Positions 44,989 through 55,084 of a stretch of DNA of 64,000 nt are shown piece by piece. Source of the stretch: Myoxocephalus aenaeus (Eukaryota; Chordata; Actinopteri; Perciformes; Cottidae). The notes beneath the pieces were generated by a model. That model saw only the letters and a list, made by a program, of their open reading frames with translations. It did not search any database and had not been told where the DNA came from. Location of the stretch: the NCBI GenBank assembly GCA_038501785.1, contig JBAMJR010000003.1:1189001-1253000 (forward strand), in the 5' to 3' direction. The first letter of the stretch is position 1. The number at the start of each line of letters is the position of its first letter. A program made the translations under genes and the position numbers.

Positions 44989-45181
44989 ATGTCTAAAGTC
45001 CAAATGCTGAGATCTGTAGTCAACCAGCGACTAACTGCGGCTGCTGAAGAGATATTTGGGCTGTTTGAAAGAACGATAGCAGAGTACGAGGAGGAACTTT
45101 CTGCTTCTAAAGAGGAGAACGAGCGACAACGGAGACTACTGGACGCTGTTTTCAACCCGGAAGTCCGGATACAAAGAGCAG
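44989..45181 (+). CDS. ZnfB3 exon 1
   Basis: Same 64-residue module as ZnfB1, with one silent difference visible (GAGCGACAACGG). Donor GCAG|GTTGG at 45182. The intron to 48543 is 3361 bp, about 1.9 kb longer than in ZnfB1, because of two transposons and extra satellite. Confidence 0.75.
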
Positions 45182-45233
45182 GTTGGTTCTGTTTGTTTCT
45201 TCATCACTTTAAACTGATGGAAGCAGTTCTGGA

Positions 45234-45688
45234 GGAAGTATTCACATCATGTACTGAGGTAGAGTTACAGGTACTGTACTGCAGTATTCACATCATGTAC
45301 TGAGGTAGAGTTACAGGTACTGTACTGCAGTATTCACATCATGTACTGAGGTAGAGTTACAGGTACTGAAGTATTCACATCATGTACTGAGGTAGAGTTA
45401 CAGGTACTGAAGTATTCACATCATGTACTGAGGTAGAGTTACAGGTACTGAAGTATTCACATCATGTACTGAGGTAGAGTTACAGGTACTGTACTGCAGT
45501 ATTCACATCATGTACTGAGGTAGAGTTACAGGTACTGTACTGAAGTATTCACATCATGTACTGAGGTAGAGTTACAGGTACTGTACTGCAGTATTCACAT
45601 CATGTACTGAGGTAGAGTTACAGGTACTGTACTGAAGTATTCACATCATGTACTGAGGTAGAGTTACAGGTACTGTACTGAAGTATTT
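45234..45688 (+). repeat. 41/46-bp minisatellite in ZnfB3 intron
   Basis: About ten copies, half the number in units 1 and 2. Mostly the 46-bp form ending CTGTACTGCAGT. Confidence 0.92.
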
Positions 45689-45850
45689 AAACACTTTCAT
45701 ACTTTTTACTGTAGTACATATCAGAGGTGAATATTGTACTTTTTACTGTACTACATCTTAGAGATACATATTGTACTTTTTACTGTAGTACACGTCAGAG
45801 GTACATATTGTAATTTTTGAATATTGTACTTTTTATTGTACATCTTAGAG

Positions 45851-46330
45851 CAGGGGTGTCAAACTCATTTTAGTTAAGGGGCCGCATGCTGCCCATTTAG
45901 ATCTCAAGTGGGCCGGACCAGTAAAATCACAGCATAATAACGCATACATAATGACAATATTTCTCTATGTTTAAATCATTGGTGAAGTTGTTTGGATGAT
46001 GAACCCTATTTTAAGGTCTTTCTTCAATAAACTAGAAACATAAAGACCAAAAATTCAGACATCAGTCCACTGTTTACCTGCCTGTGCTCTCCTCTGCAGA
46101 TTCCCTCACAGTTGGGCAATATGTTTAGTAATGTCAGTGCTGCAATCAATTGCGACTGTGGCTCAATGTTTACCATGCCTGTCTTGTACCAGAGGATCAG
46201 TGGTTCGTGTTGATATTTTATTTTTTTCATATATTTTTTTTAGTTTTCTTCTGCAATTTTAACAATTATCCCGCGGGCCGGACTGGACCCCCTGGCGGGC
46301 CGGATCCGGGCCGTATGTTTGACACCCATG
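45851..46330. mobile_element. hAT MITE in ZnfB3 intron
   Basis: Starts CAGGGGTGTCAAACTC and ends GTTTGACACCCATG. Perfect 8-bp duplications TCTTAGAG at 45843-45850 and 46331-46338. GC-rich ends carry GGGCCGGAC and GGGCCGGATC. The small ORFs inside are not genes. Confidence 0.88.
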
Positions 46331-46472
46331 TCTTAGAGGTACATATTGTACTTTTTATTAAGATACATATCAGAGGTATGTATTGTACTTTTTACTGAAC
46401 TAAATTATTGGTGAATATTGTATTTTTTCTGTACTACATCTTAGAGGTACATATTGTATTTGTACGGAACTA

Positions 46473-47693
46473 CACTCACCTAAAGGATTATTAGGAACAC
46501 CATACTAATACAGTGTTTGACCCCCTTTCGCCTTCAGAACTGCCTTAATTCTACGTGGCATTGATTCAACAAGGTGCTGAAAGCATTCTTTAGAAATGTT
46601 GGCCCATATTGATAGGATAGCATCTTGCAGTTGATGGAGATTTGTGGGATGCACATCCAGGGCACGAAGCTCCCGTTCCACCACATCCCAAAGGTGCTCT
46701 ATTGGGTTGAGATCTGGTGACTGTGGGGGCCATTTTAGTACAGTGAACTCATTGTCATGTTCAAGAAACCAATTTGAAATGATTGGAGCTTTGTGACATG
46801 GTGCATTATCCTGCTGGAAGTAGCCATCAGAGGATGGGTACATGGTGGCCATAAAGGGATGGACATGGTCAGAAACAATGCTCAGGTAGGCCGTGGCATT
46901 TAAACGATGCCCAATTGGCACTAAGGGGCCTAAAGTGTGCCAAGAAAACATCCCCCACACCATTACACCACCACCACCAGCCTGCACAGTGGTAACAAGG
47001 CATGATGGATCCATGTTCTCATTCTGTTTACGCCAAATTCTGACTCTACCATCTGAATGTCTCAACAGAAATCGAGACTCATCAGACCAGGCAACATTTT
47101 TCCAGTCTTCAACTGTCCAATTTTGGTGAGCTCTTGCAAATTGTAGCCTCTTTTTCCTATTTGTAGTGGAGATGAGTGGTACCCGGTGGGGTCTTCTGCT
47201 GTTGTAGCCCATCCGCCTCAAGGTTGTGCGTGTTGTGGCTTCACAAATGCTTTGCTGCATACCTCGGTTGTAACGAGTGGTTATTTCAGTCAAAGTTGCT
47301 CTTCTATCAGCTTGAATCAGTCGGCCCATTCTCCTCTGACCTCTAGCATCAACAAGGCATTTTCGCCCACAGGACTGCCGCATACTGGATGTTTTTCCCT
47401 TTTCACACCATTCTTTGTAAACCCTAGAAATGGTTGTGCGTGAAAATCCCAGTAACTGAGCAGATTGTGAAATACTCAGACCGGCCCGTCTGGCACCAAC
47501 AACCATGCCACGCTCAAAATTGCTTAAATCACCTTTCTTTCCCATTCTGACATTCAGTTTGGAGTTCAGGAGATTGTCTTGACCGGGACCACACCCCTAA
47601 ATGCATTGAAGCAACTGCCATGTGATTGGTTGATGAGATAATTGCATTAATGAGAAATTGAATAGGTGTTCCTAATAATCCGTTAGGTGAGTG
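46473..47693 (-). mobile_element. Tc1-type transposon, 1221 bp, in ZnfB3 intron
   Basis: Terminal inverted repeats CACTCACCTAAAGGATTATT and its complement (one mismatch, CCGTTAGG, on the right). TA target duplications at 46471-46472 and 47694-47695. It carries one intact transposase frame on the minus strand, antisense to ZnfB3. Removing it restores CGGAACTACATCAGTGG, which is what units 1 and 2 have. Confidence 0.93.
46505..47545 (-). CDS. Tc1 transposase, 346 residues
   Basis: Cut-and-paste transposase of the Tc1/mariner group, expected to act in the nucleus on the element ends. The start MGKKGDLSNFERGMVVGARR leads into a helix-turn-helix (GLSISQSAQLLGFSRTTIS) and a second DNA-binding part. 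The catalytic domain shows the DD34E pattern: WSDESRF, FQQDNAPCHK and SPDLNPIEHLW. Length is normal for the family (about 340) and there is no stop or frameshift. It is host-independent and antisense in a ZnfB intron, so any transcript would oppose ZnfB3. Activity cannot be judged from the sequence alone. Confidence 0.93.
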   Translation of the reverse strand: MGKKGDLSNFERGMVVGARRAGLSISQSAQLLGFSRTTISRVYKEWCEKGKTSSMRQSCGRKCLVDARGQRRMGRLIQADRRATLTEITTRYNRGMQQSICEATTRTTLRRMGYNSRRPHRVPLISTTNRKKRLQFARAHQNWTVEDWKNVAWSDESRFLLRHSDGRVRIWRKQNENMDPSCLVTTVQAGGGGVMVWGMFSWHTLGPLVPIGHRLNATAYLSIVSDHVHPFMATMYPSSDGYFQQDNAPCHKAPIISNWFLEHDNEFTVLKWPPQSPDLNPIEHLWDVVERELRALDVHPTNLHQLQDAILSIWANISKECFQHLVESMPRRIKAVLKAKGGQTLY

Positions 47694-48542
47694 TACATCA
47701 GTGGCGAATATTGTACTTTATACTGTACTACACCTCAGAGGTACATATTGTACTTTTTACTGTACATCTTAGAGGTACATATTGTATTTTTACAGAACTA
47801 CATCAGTGGTGAATATTGTACTTTTTACTGTACTACACATCAGAGTTACATATTGTACTCTTTACTGAACTACATCTCAGAGGTACATATTGTGCTTTTT
47901 ACTGTACATCTTAAAGATACATATTGTACGTTTTTACTTTACTACATCTTAGAGGTACATATTGTACCTTTTACTGTACATCTTAGAGGTACATATTGTA
48001 CTTTTTACTTTACTACATCTCAGAGGTAAATATTGTACTTTGTATTAAGATACATCTGAGGTACATATTGTACTTTTTACTGAACTACACCTCAGAGGTG
48101 AACATTGTACTTTTTACTGTACTACACGTCAGAGGTGAATATTGTACTTGTTACTGTACATCTTAGAAGTACATATTGTACTTTTTACTGTACTACAAGT
48201 CAGAGGTACATATTGTACTTGTTACTGTAATTTCTTAGGTGAATATTTTACTTTTTACTGTGCTACACCTCAGAGGTGAATATTGCATTTTTTATTAAGA
48301 TACATCTCAGAGCTACATTTTGTACTACATCAGAGGTGAATATTGTACTTTTTACGGAACTACATCAGAGGTGAACATTGTACTTTTTACTGTACATCTT
48401 AGAGCTGCATATTGTACTTTTTACTGTACTAGATCCTAGATGTACGTATTGTATTTTTTACTGTATTACATCCTAGATGTACATATTGTACTTTTTATTG
48501 TACTACATCTCAGATGTACTTATTGTATTATTTACATTAAAG

Positions 48543-49882
48543 AGGACCAGGAGGACCCAGAGCCCCCACACATTAAAGAGGAACAGGAGGACCCAGAGCC
48601 CCCACACATTAAAGAGGAACAGGAGGAACTCTGGACCAGTCAGGAGGGAGAGCAGCTTCAAGGGCTGGAGGAGGCTGGTATCAAGTTATCATTCACTCCT
48701 GTGAAGAGTGAAGATGATGAAGAAGAAGCTCAGTCCTCACAGCTTCATCAAACACAAACTGATCTAATGGAAACAGAAGCTGATGGAGCTGATTGTGGAG
48801 GATCAGAACCAGAGACTGAAGAGACTGGGGACTCATCTGAGACTGATGACAGCAGAGATCGGATGGAGACTCAGGAACCTCAGTCAGACTCAAACCCTCT
48901 GCAAAATATTGAAGTACCTGTAAGTGATGTGAACTGTAGTACTGGAAATACATCAATCAGCTCCCTTGAATGTGCTGGAATCTCTGACCACAAGGTACGT
49001 CTGAAGAGACACACTAGATCCAAAACAGGAGTGAAACCATTTAGTTGTTCCGTGTGTAGTAAAACATATTCACAAAAGGATCAACTGAAATCTCACATGA
49101 CTATCCACACAGGAGTGAAACAATTTAGTTGTTCAGTTTGTGGTAAAACATTTTCACAAAAGGATCAACTGAAATCTCACATGACTATCCACACAGGAGT
49201 GAAACCATTTAGTTGTTCAGTTTGTGATAAAACATTTTCACTAAAGGGAACCCTGAAGCTTCACATGACTATCCACACAGGAGTGAAAGCATTTAGTTGT
49301 TCCGTTTGTAGTAAAACATTTTCACAAATGGGAACCCTGAACCTTCACATGACTATCCACACAGGAGTGAAAGCATTTAGTTGTTCCATTTGTAGTAAAA
49401 CATTTTCACAAAAGGGAACCCTGAACAATCACATAACTATCCACACAGGAGTGAAAGCATTTCATTGTTCAGTTTGTAGTAAAACATTTTCACTCAAGCC
49501 AACTCTGAAACGACATTTAAAAGTCCACACAGGAGTGAAACCATTTAGTTGTTCCGTTTGTAGTAAAACATTTTCACAAAAGGGAACCCTGAACCTTCAC
49601 ATGACTATCCACGCAGGATTGAAAGCATTTAGTTGTTCCGTTTGTAGTAAAACATTTTCACAAAAGGGACACCTGAACCTTCACATGACTATCCACACAG
49701 GAGTGAAACCATTTAGTTGTTCCGTGTGTAGTAAAACATTTTCACAAAAGGGACACCTGAACGATCACATGACTATCCACACAGGAGTGAAAGCATTTCA
49801 TTGTTCAGTTTGTAGTAAAACATTTTCACTCAAGCCAACTCTGAAACGACATTTAAAAGTCCACACTAGAGAAACAAATTAG
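48543..49882 (+). CDS. ZnfB3 exon 2: HIKEE repeat plus 10 C2H2 fingers
   Basis: Joined to exon 1 it makes 510 residues. The acceptor ACATTAAAG|AGGACC matches ZnfB1. There are two HIKEE repeats (five in ZnfB1), ELWTSQEGEQLQGLEEAGI, an acidic region with an extra TGDSSETDDSRD segment, and ten fingers at about residues 225-504, twice the ZnfB1 number. Linkers are TGVKPF, TGVKAF, TGVKQF and one AGLKAF. The HCSVCSKTFSLKPTLKRH finger occurs twice, as finger 6 and finger 10, so the last block looks duplicated. Position -1 is Q or L throughout where ZnfB1 has R or L. TAG at 49880. The ORF runs open upstream into satellite from 48440, which is not coding. Confidence 0.9.
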
Positions 49883-50654
49883 TCGTGGAGTTTGCTCAAC
49901 AAGCTTTAAAAAGAAGATATCTATATGTAAACTTCTAGAGGAACTGTCAGTTGATCACAGGTCATTAACCACGTATTAAAAGTTGGAGATCATACGAAGT
50001 GGACTGACTGGAGCTTCCGGCTCTGATCTCGACCCAACCGTGACCTTTACGGCCCTCAGTACCATACATCTGAACATCCGGTTTCAGAAAGCGTGACTTT
50101 ACCACCTTAAAGGTGACGAGCTGGACTCTGCACTATTTACAGGGAAGGAGGGCTGATGTTTCTCAAACTCCAGACAGCCTATCAGGGTGTCTCCTCCCAC
50201 ATGTCTCAGATGATTGTTCTTCAATACTGTATTTTAACTGTTGTGAATCAATTGAAACTGAAGTGGGTATTTCATGTCATTTTAACTGAGTTATTCTGCT
50301 CTGAAGACGTGTTCCGTTTCCAAAGAGGGGCGGGACTTTTTAATATGGGAAGACATCTGATAATGTAATGAGATATATTTAGGCGTCATAAGCAGAACAG
50401 GAATTGACTCTCTCATAAGGAACCTGACTCTGTACTGAAACTTGACTTGTTGATTTTACAGAATAAATCATTTTTATAAACAAAACAATAATTAAAACAA
50501 TTCAATATAAAACAAATCACTGAATGGACTTTTTTCCCCCATCAATTCTCATCACAAATCTCATCGCTGGGGGGCAACCATGTGATATAGAGCCCTATCT
50601 TTACAACTTGTTTGCAATTATATTTGTCATAACTTTTTTTTATAGTGTGTGTAT

Positions 50655-51100
50655 ATTACATTAAGCTGACGCTTTTATCCAAAGCAACAATAAGTGCATT
50701 CAACCATGAGTACAAACTCAGAACAAGAAGAATGAAGAAAGTACAATTTCTTCACTAAAGTTAAACTACAAAGTGCTATCAGTAAGAGTGATTGAGGTGC
50801 TACTAAAGTGCTGCTTTCCTTATTCAAGGTGTAGTCAAAAAAGACGTGTTTTTAGTTTGCGACAGAAGATGTAGAGACTTCCTGCTGTCCTGATGTCAAT
50901 GGGGAGCTCGTTCCACCATTGAGGAGCCAGGACAGCAGACAGTCGTGACTTTGTAGAGTGTTTAGCTCTCAGTGATGGAGCTACAAGCTGATTGGCAGAA
51001 GCAGTGACGGAGCTACAAGCTGATTGGCAGAAGCAGTGACGGAGCTACAAGCTGATTGGCAGAAGCAGTGACGGAGCTACAACAGCTTACAATAGCTCCT
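50655..51100. mobile_element. Dispersed fish repeat of unassigned class
   Basis: Contains AGCTGACGCTTTTATCCAAA, AAGTACAATTTCTTC and CTGTCCTGATGTCAATGGGG, phrases I associate with a high-copy teleost repeat. Ends and class cannot be fixed from this single copy. Confidence 0.45.
50978..51082 (+). repeat. 32-bp tandem repeat inside the dispersed repeat
   Basis: About three and a half copies of GGAGCTACAAGCTGATTGGC followed by AGAAGCAGTGAC. Confidence 0.88.
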
Positions 51101-51507
51101 TTTTCCTTTGTATCTGCATGTCTGCAATGCATTGAAATGCTGAACCAAAAACAGGGTTAGGGTTAAGAAAATGTACAAAAGTAGTAGCATTAAAATATAC
51201 CAAAATAATATAATTTACAATGCAAAATGGCCCATTTGAGAAACATATAGATTATATCATGGGATTGTAATTATTGATGCATTCATGTGTTCATTACTAA
51301 GTCTATAATGTTGCAGCTGATAAAGGTGAAGCTAATTTTAGCCTCACCTTAACCACACAATATAATTAGTCATTAGTCATTCTGTTTATTTTGTTTGCAA
51401 TGTGACTTTTTAAAGAGACAGCACACTGCAACATGTCTGACCTGAAATACTTTCAATAATCTGTTAAACCTGCTTCAAAACTACCAACGTTACATTGCTG
51501 TTGTTAA

Positions 51508-51652
51508 AAACTGCTGTAAAGTGATCAAACTGCTGTAAAGTGATCAAACTGCTGTAAAGTGATCACACTGCTGTAAAGTGATCAAACTGCTGTAAAGTGA
51601 TCACACTGCTGTAAAGTGATCAAACTGCTGTAAAGTGATAAACTGCTGTATT
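51508..51652 (+). repeat. 19-bp tandem repeat, unit 3
   Basis: About eight copies of CTGCTGTAAAGTGATCAAA, with CACAC and 18-bp variants. Confidence 0.85.
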
Positions 51653-52081
51653 GATATTCTCTCTGGTGTTGTACTGTAGCCTCAGCCCTCATTCTTTTAT
51701 TTGACTTCAGCTACAGAAGCTTTGATGAAAGAGTTAAACTGGACGAGCTCTTCAGTCTGACTCATGTTTCTGATTATCATCTTTTGAATGAACTATTTTG
51801 TCTCATTACAATAACACATATCAAGTCAACACTTCTAGGTCACACTGAGTTGTGTTTCATAAACTGTTGTCTGCATATTCTCATGATCAGATTATAATCT
51901 GCATATAAACCATAACAACATAAAGGGATATGAGACACATATATACACACGTTATTAGTGCAATAACGTATTTAATTCAGCATGTTTGAAACTGAACAGA
52001 GAGACAGTTTAGTAGCTTTGTACTCTGAAAAATACTTTTGTTTCACTTTCATATTCCTTCTTTCATTTCTATTCCAACCTC

Positions 52082-52330
52082 GTTAATAAAGTAATACTAT
52101 GAACCAGGTTGTTTATGTTATTAATAAAGTAATACTATGAACCAGGTTGTTTATGTTATTAATAAAGTAATAATATGAACCAGGTTGTTTATGTTATTAA
52201 TAAAGTAATACTATGAACCAGGTTGTTTATGTTATTAATAAAGTAATACTATGAACCAGGTTGTTTATGTTGTTAATAAAGTAATACTATGAACCAGGTT
52301 GTTTATGTTGTTAATAAAGTAATACTATGA
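52082..52330 (+). repeat. 38-bp AATAAA minisatellite upstream of ZnfA4
   Basis: Only about seven copies, boundary order AAAAGG; one unit has TAATAATATG. The short form may be ancestral or contracted. Confidence 0.95.
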
Positions 52331-52415
52331 GGTTGTTTAAATCGTCTGCATGACGCAACACTGTAAGAAGACGGATGAAGTATTTAAGATGATCTTTAGT
52401 TTCAACGCTGCAGAC

Positions 52416-52423
52416 TGACGTCA
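52416..52423 (+). promoter_or_regulatory. CRE in presumed ZnfA4 promoter
   Basis: TGACGTCA, same position relative to the ATG as in ZnfA2 and ZnfA3. Confidence 0.5.
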
Positions 52424-52627
52424 CTAACATGCGCCTGCCGCGCGTCATAACTACGTCGTTAGTGAAAGTGGAGTCGGATCCTGTAAACACGCGGTTGTCT
52501 TTTCCTAACTCCTCGTGAAGTCTCCTTCCCATCTTTCCTTGACCCCGTGACGTGTCCACAGCTCAAGGAGAAGTGGTTTTAGACGTCAGGAGGAAATGTT
52601 GTGACTCTTCGCTGCAGCCGCGTCTCC

Positions 52628-52772
52628 ATGTCTCAAGAAGAAATGCTGAGACTGTTGGTGAAGCAGCGAGTCCACGCGGCCGTTGAAGAGGCTTTTGGGG
52701 AGTTGCACGGATTAATAGAAGATTATGAGGAGACCGTTTCTCTATTAAGAGAACATGAGCTACACAGATCAG
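52628..52772 (+). CDS. ZnfA4 exon 1
   Basis: The same 48 residues as ZnfA2 and ZnfA3 exon 1. Donor ATCAG|GTTTGT, phase 1. It joins exon 2 at 55085. Confidence 0.78.
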
Positions 52773-53113
52773 GTTTGTGCTTTTTCATTATTGTTCCCGG
52801 TGTTCCACCCAAAGTGTTTTTGAACCTACTGGTTTCCTGCGCATGCGTGTTGTGTTCACGTCACAGCTGCAGCGGTTGTCCGTCTCGGTCTCCAGATTCG
52901 TCACACATTCACAAACACATTGCTGGAGATCTTCAAGCCACATTGCATCTCCATTGCAGCGATCACGATCGTATAAGTGAGCACTGCATCACAGCCACGT
53001 ATGAAGAAACACATTTAAGAAAATATATTCATAAAAAGATCGCAATGACCTGGATTCGAACCCTTTGAGCAAAAATGATGATGCACTTAAAGACGGTGAC
53101 TTAACCTGTAGAG

Positions 53114-53495
53114 CAGGGGTATTCAACTAAAATTCCGCGAGGTCCAGTTCGAGAGAATTTCCTCATGCAAAGGTCCGGAACATCATCATAATGTCAAATT
53201 TGTGCCATATGTATTGAAGTAGCCAACAGTTGTATTAACGTATGTATGTAGTCAACAACTGACTGTCAAATTAAATAAAGAAAGTTCAATTGAATAACAT
53301 CTAAACAATATTTATTATTACAGATTTCCAATTTAATTGGAATAATTATAAATAATACATACTCTAATAATACATACATCATCTTTTATTTCAAGTAAAA
53401 TAAAGGCTGGATTTAAAACAGAAAGCTTTTGAAAAATGTGACTTTATAAATTAAATGTATAAATATAATTTATTATTTTAGAAAAAAATAATCAA
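53114..53495. mobile_element. hAT-type relic in ZnfA4 intron
   Basis: Begins CAGGGGTATTCAACTAAAAT; it has a small internal deletion near 53485 relative to units 1 and 2. Confidence 0.5.
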
Positions 53496-53643
53496 ATTCA
53501 GTTTATTCGGGCATCAAGTGATGTCAATCAAAAGAGCCAAGATACTATATTATTGTCATCTAAAAAGAGAAATGTGTGTTCATTATTAAACCACTTGCTT
53601 CAGCTCATTTCTCCTCTCTGTTAAAGTCATTGTTGGTCAGTTA

Positions 53644-53872
53644 GTTCATGTGTTAGGGTTCTGATCATATTAATTCATGTGTTAGGGTTCTGATCATATT
53701 AGTTCATGTGTTAGGGTTCTGATCATATTCATGAATGTGTTAGGGTTCTGATCATATTCATGAATGTGTTAGGGTTCTGATCATATTCATTCATGTGTTC
53801 GGGTTCTGATCATATTCATTCATGTGTTAGGGTGCTGATCATATTCATTCATGTGTTAGGGTTCTGATCATT
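53644..53872 (+). repeat. 29-bp TTAGGG-bearing repeat in ZnfA4 intron
   Basis: Eight copies, more diverged than elsewhere (GTTCGGG and GGGTGCTG variants). Confidence 0.9.
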
Positions 53873-54631
53873 TGGACTCTTAAGGTTTATTTTCTGTGCC
53901 TTAATTTCGGATGTGAGTCGGTCCGTTTGCTCTAAAGATGTGTGCTTTGTCTCGTGGTGGCGCTTCACATCACTGCTTTAAATATCTCTGAACATGAGAC
54001 ATGCTGCTCTTGAACTGGTTGTGGGAATAAAACCTATAACAGTCTGTCCATTCTTGGTTAAAGGCTCTGGTTAAGTCTGCTTTTATCTTTTTGGAGCGCC
54101 AAGTGAAATCCTCACTGCTCCTTCTTTAAAGAATAAATGTCCTGAGTTAATGATTTTACCACCAGGTGTCGATTACATTTTTCTATCAACTGCCAATCCC
54201 GATCTGTAAGTGGAAAAAAAGATTTGATCCTGAAAAAATTATTTGAACCCGAAAAAATTAGAATCGAAACTGTATAAAAAAGTTGAAAATATAAAATATG
54301 TTACTGAAAACGGAAAAAAATACATTTTATGATAAATTAAAAAAACGGACAAATTTACAAAAACTTACACTTATTTTTATTTCGAATACATTGTTGAATT
54401 TTTCAAAGTTCAAGAACAAAACTTGATTTTTCAGGTTCAAATCTTTTTTCCAATGAACAAAACATTTCCTGGGTTTGGCTCCATAGTACCAGTAATGTTC
54501 TACCCACAAAACAATGAAGAACATATTACTGGAGATCTTCAAGCCACATTTCATCTCCATGGCGGTGATTATGATTGTTCAAGTGAGCACTACATCACAA
54601 TCACGTCTGAAGAAATACATTTTAAGAAAGG

Positions 54632-54645
<14 letters not shown>

Positions 54646-54721
<76 letters not shown>
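54646..54721. repeat. Expanded (AT)n in ZnfA4 intron
   Basis: About 76 bp of pure AT following an A-run. The same place in units 1 and 2 has only about 12-14 bp. It lies about 360 bp before the exon 2 acceptor. Confidence 0.95.
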
Positions 54722-54725
<4 letters not shown>

Positions 54726-55084
54726 AACCTGGATTCTATCTCTATCGAGCAAAATCATAATGTATTGAAGACGGTGGCGATACGCGGTGCGCCACCAATC
54801 ATAAACCCTTCCAGGTCTTGCGCTTGGGCGGAAACACAGTATAAAATCTTGTATAAAATCACTCATTTTCAAATTGAACATTCCATATCTATTCCAGCGC
54901 CCTTTGCACTCCGGACTACTGTCCTGCTGTTTACAAACATCATTGTGTTATTGTTTTGTATTATGTATTTCTGTGTTTGTACATGAAGAGCAACACACAT
55001 ACATTTAGTCAAACTCCTTGAATGTCTCCACTAATGAAAGCTATCAGTGTGAAGTCACAGTTGTCCATAATGTGCTCCCTGCAG

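Larger units (their letters stand above)
45695..48538 (+). repeat. Expanded degenerate about 38-bp satellite in ZnfB3 intron
   Basis: Units of AGAGGTACATATTGTACTTT with TTACTGTACTACATC fill the intron on both sides of the hAT MITE and Tc1. They extend to the exon 2 acceptor. Excluding the insertions this is about 1.1 kb, more than twice unit 1. ORFs such as the one at 47691 are repeat translation. Confidence 0.85.
49883..51270. other. Unit 3-specific spacer after ZnfB3
   Basis: Only the first about 25 bases match unit 1; homology returns at about 51275 (TATTGATGCATTCATGTG). It replaces about 4.6 kb of unit 1 that contains the hAT nest, MITE and tubulin fragment. No gene is recognised. A fish dispersed repeat occupies about 50655-51100. 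Confidence 0.55.

Noticed and set aside
47691..48029. 112-codon ORF of Tyr/Ile/Leu-rich repeats
   Set aside because: Translation of the degenerate satellite.
50156..50368. 70-codon ORF after ZnfB3
   Set aside because: No domain, no splice context, no counterpart in other units.
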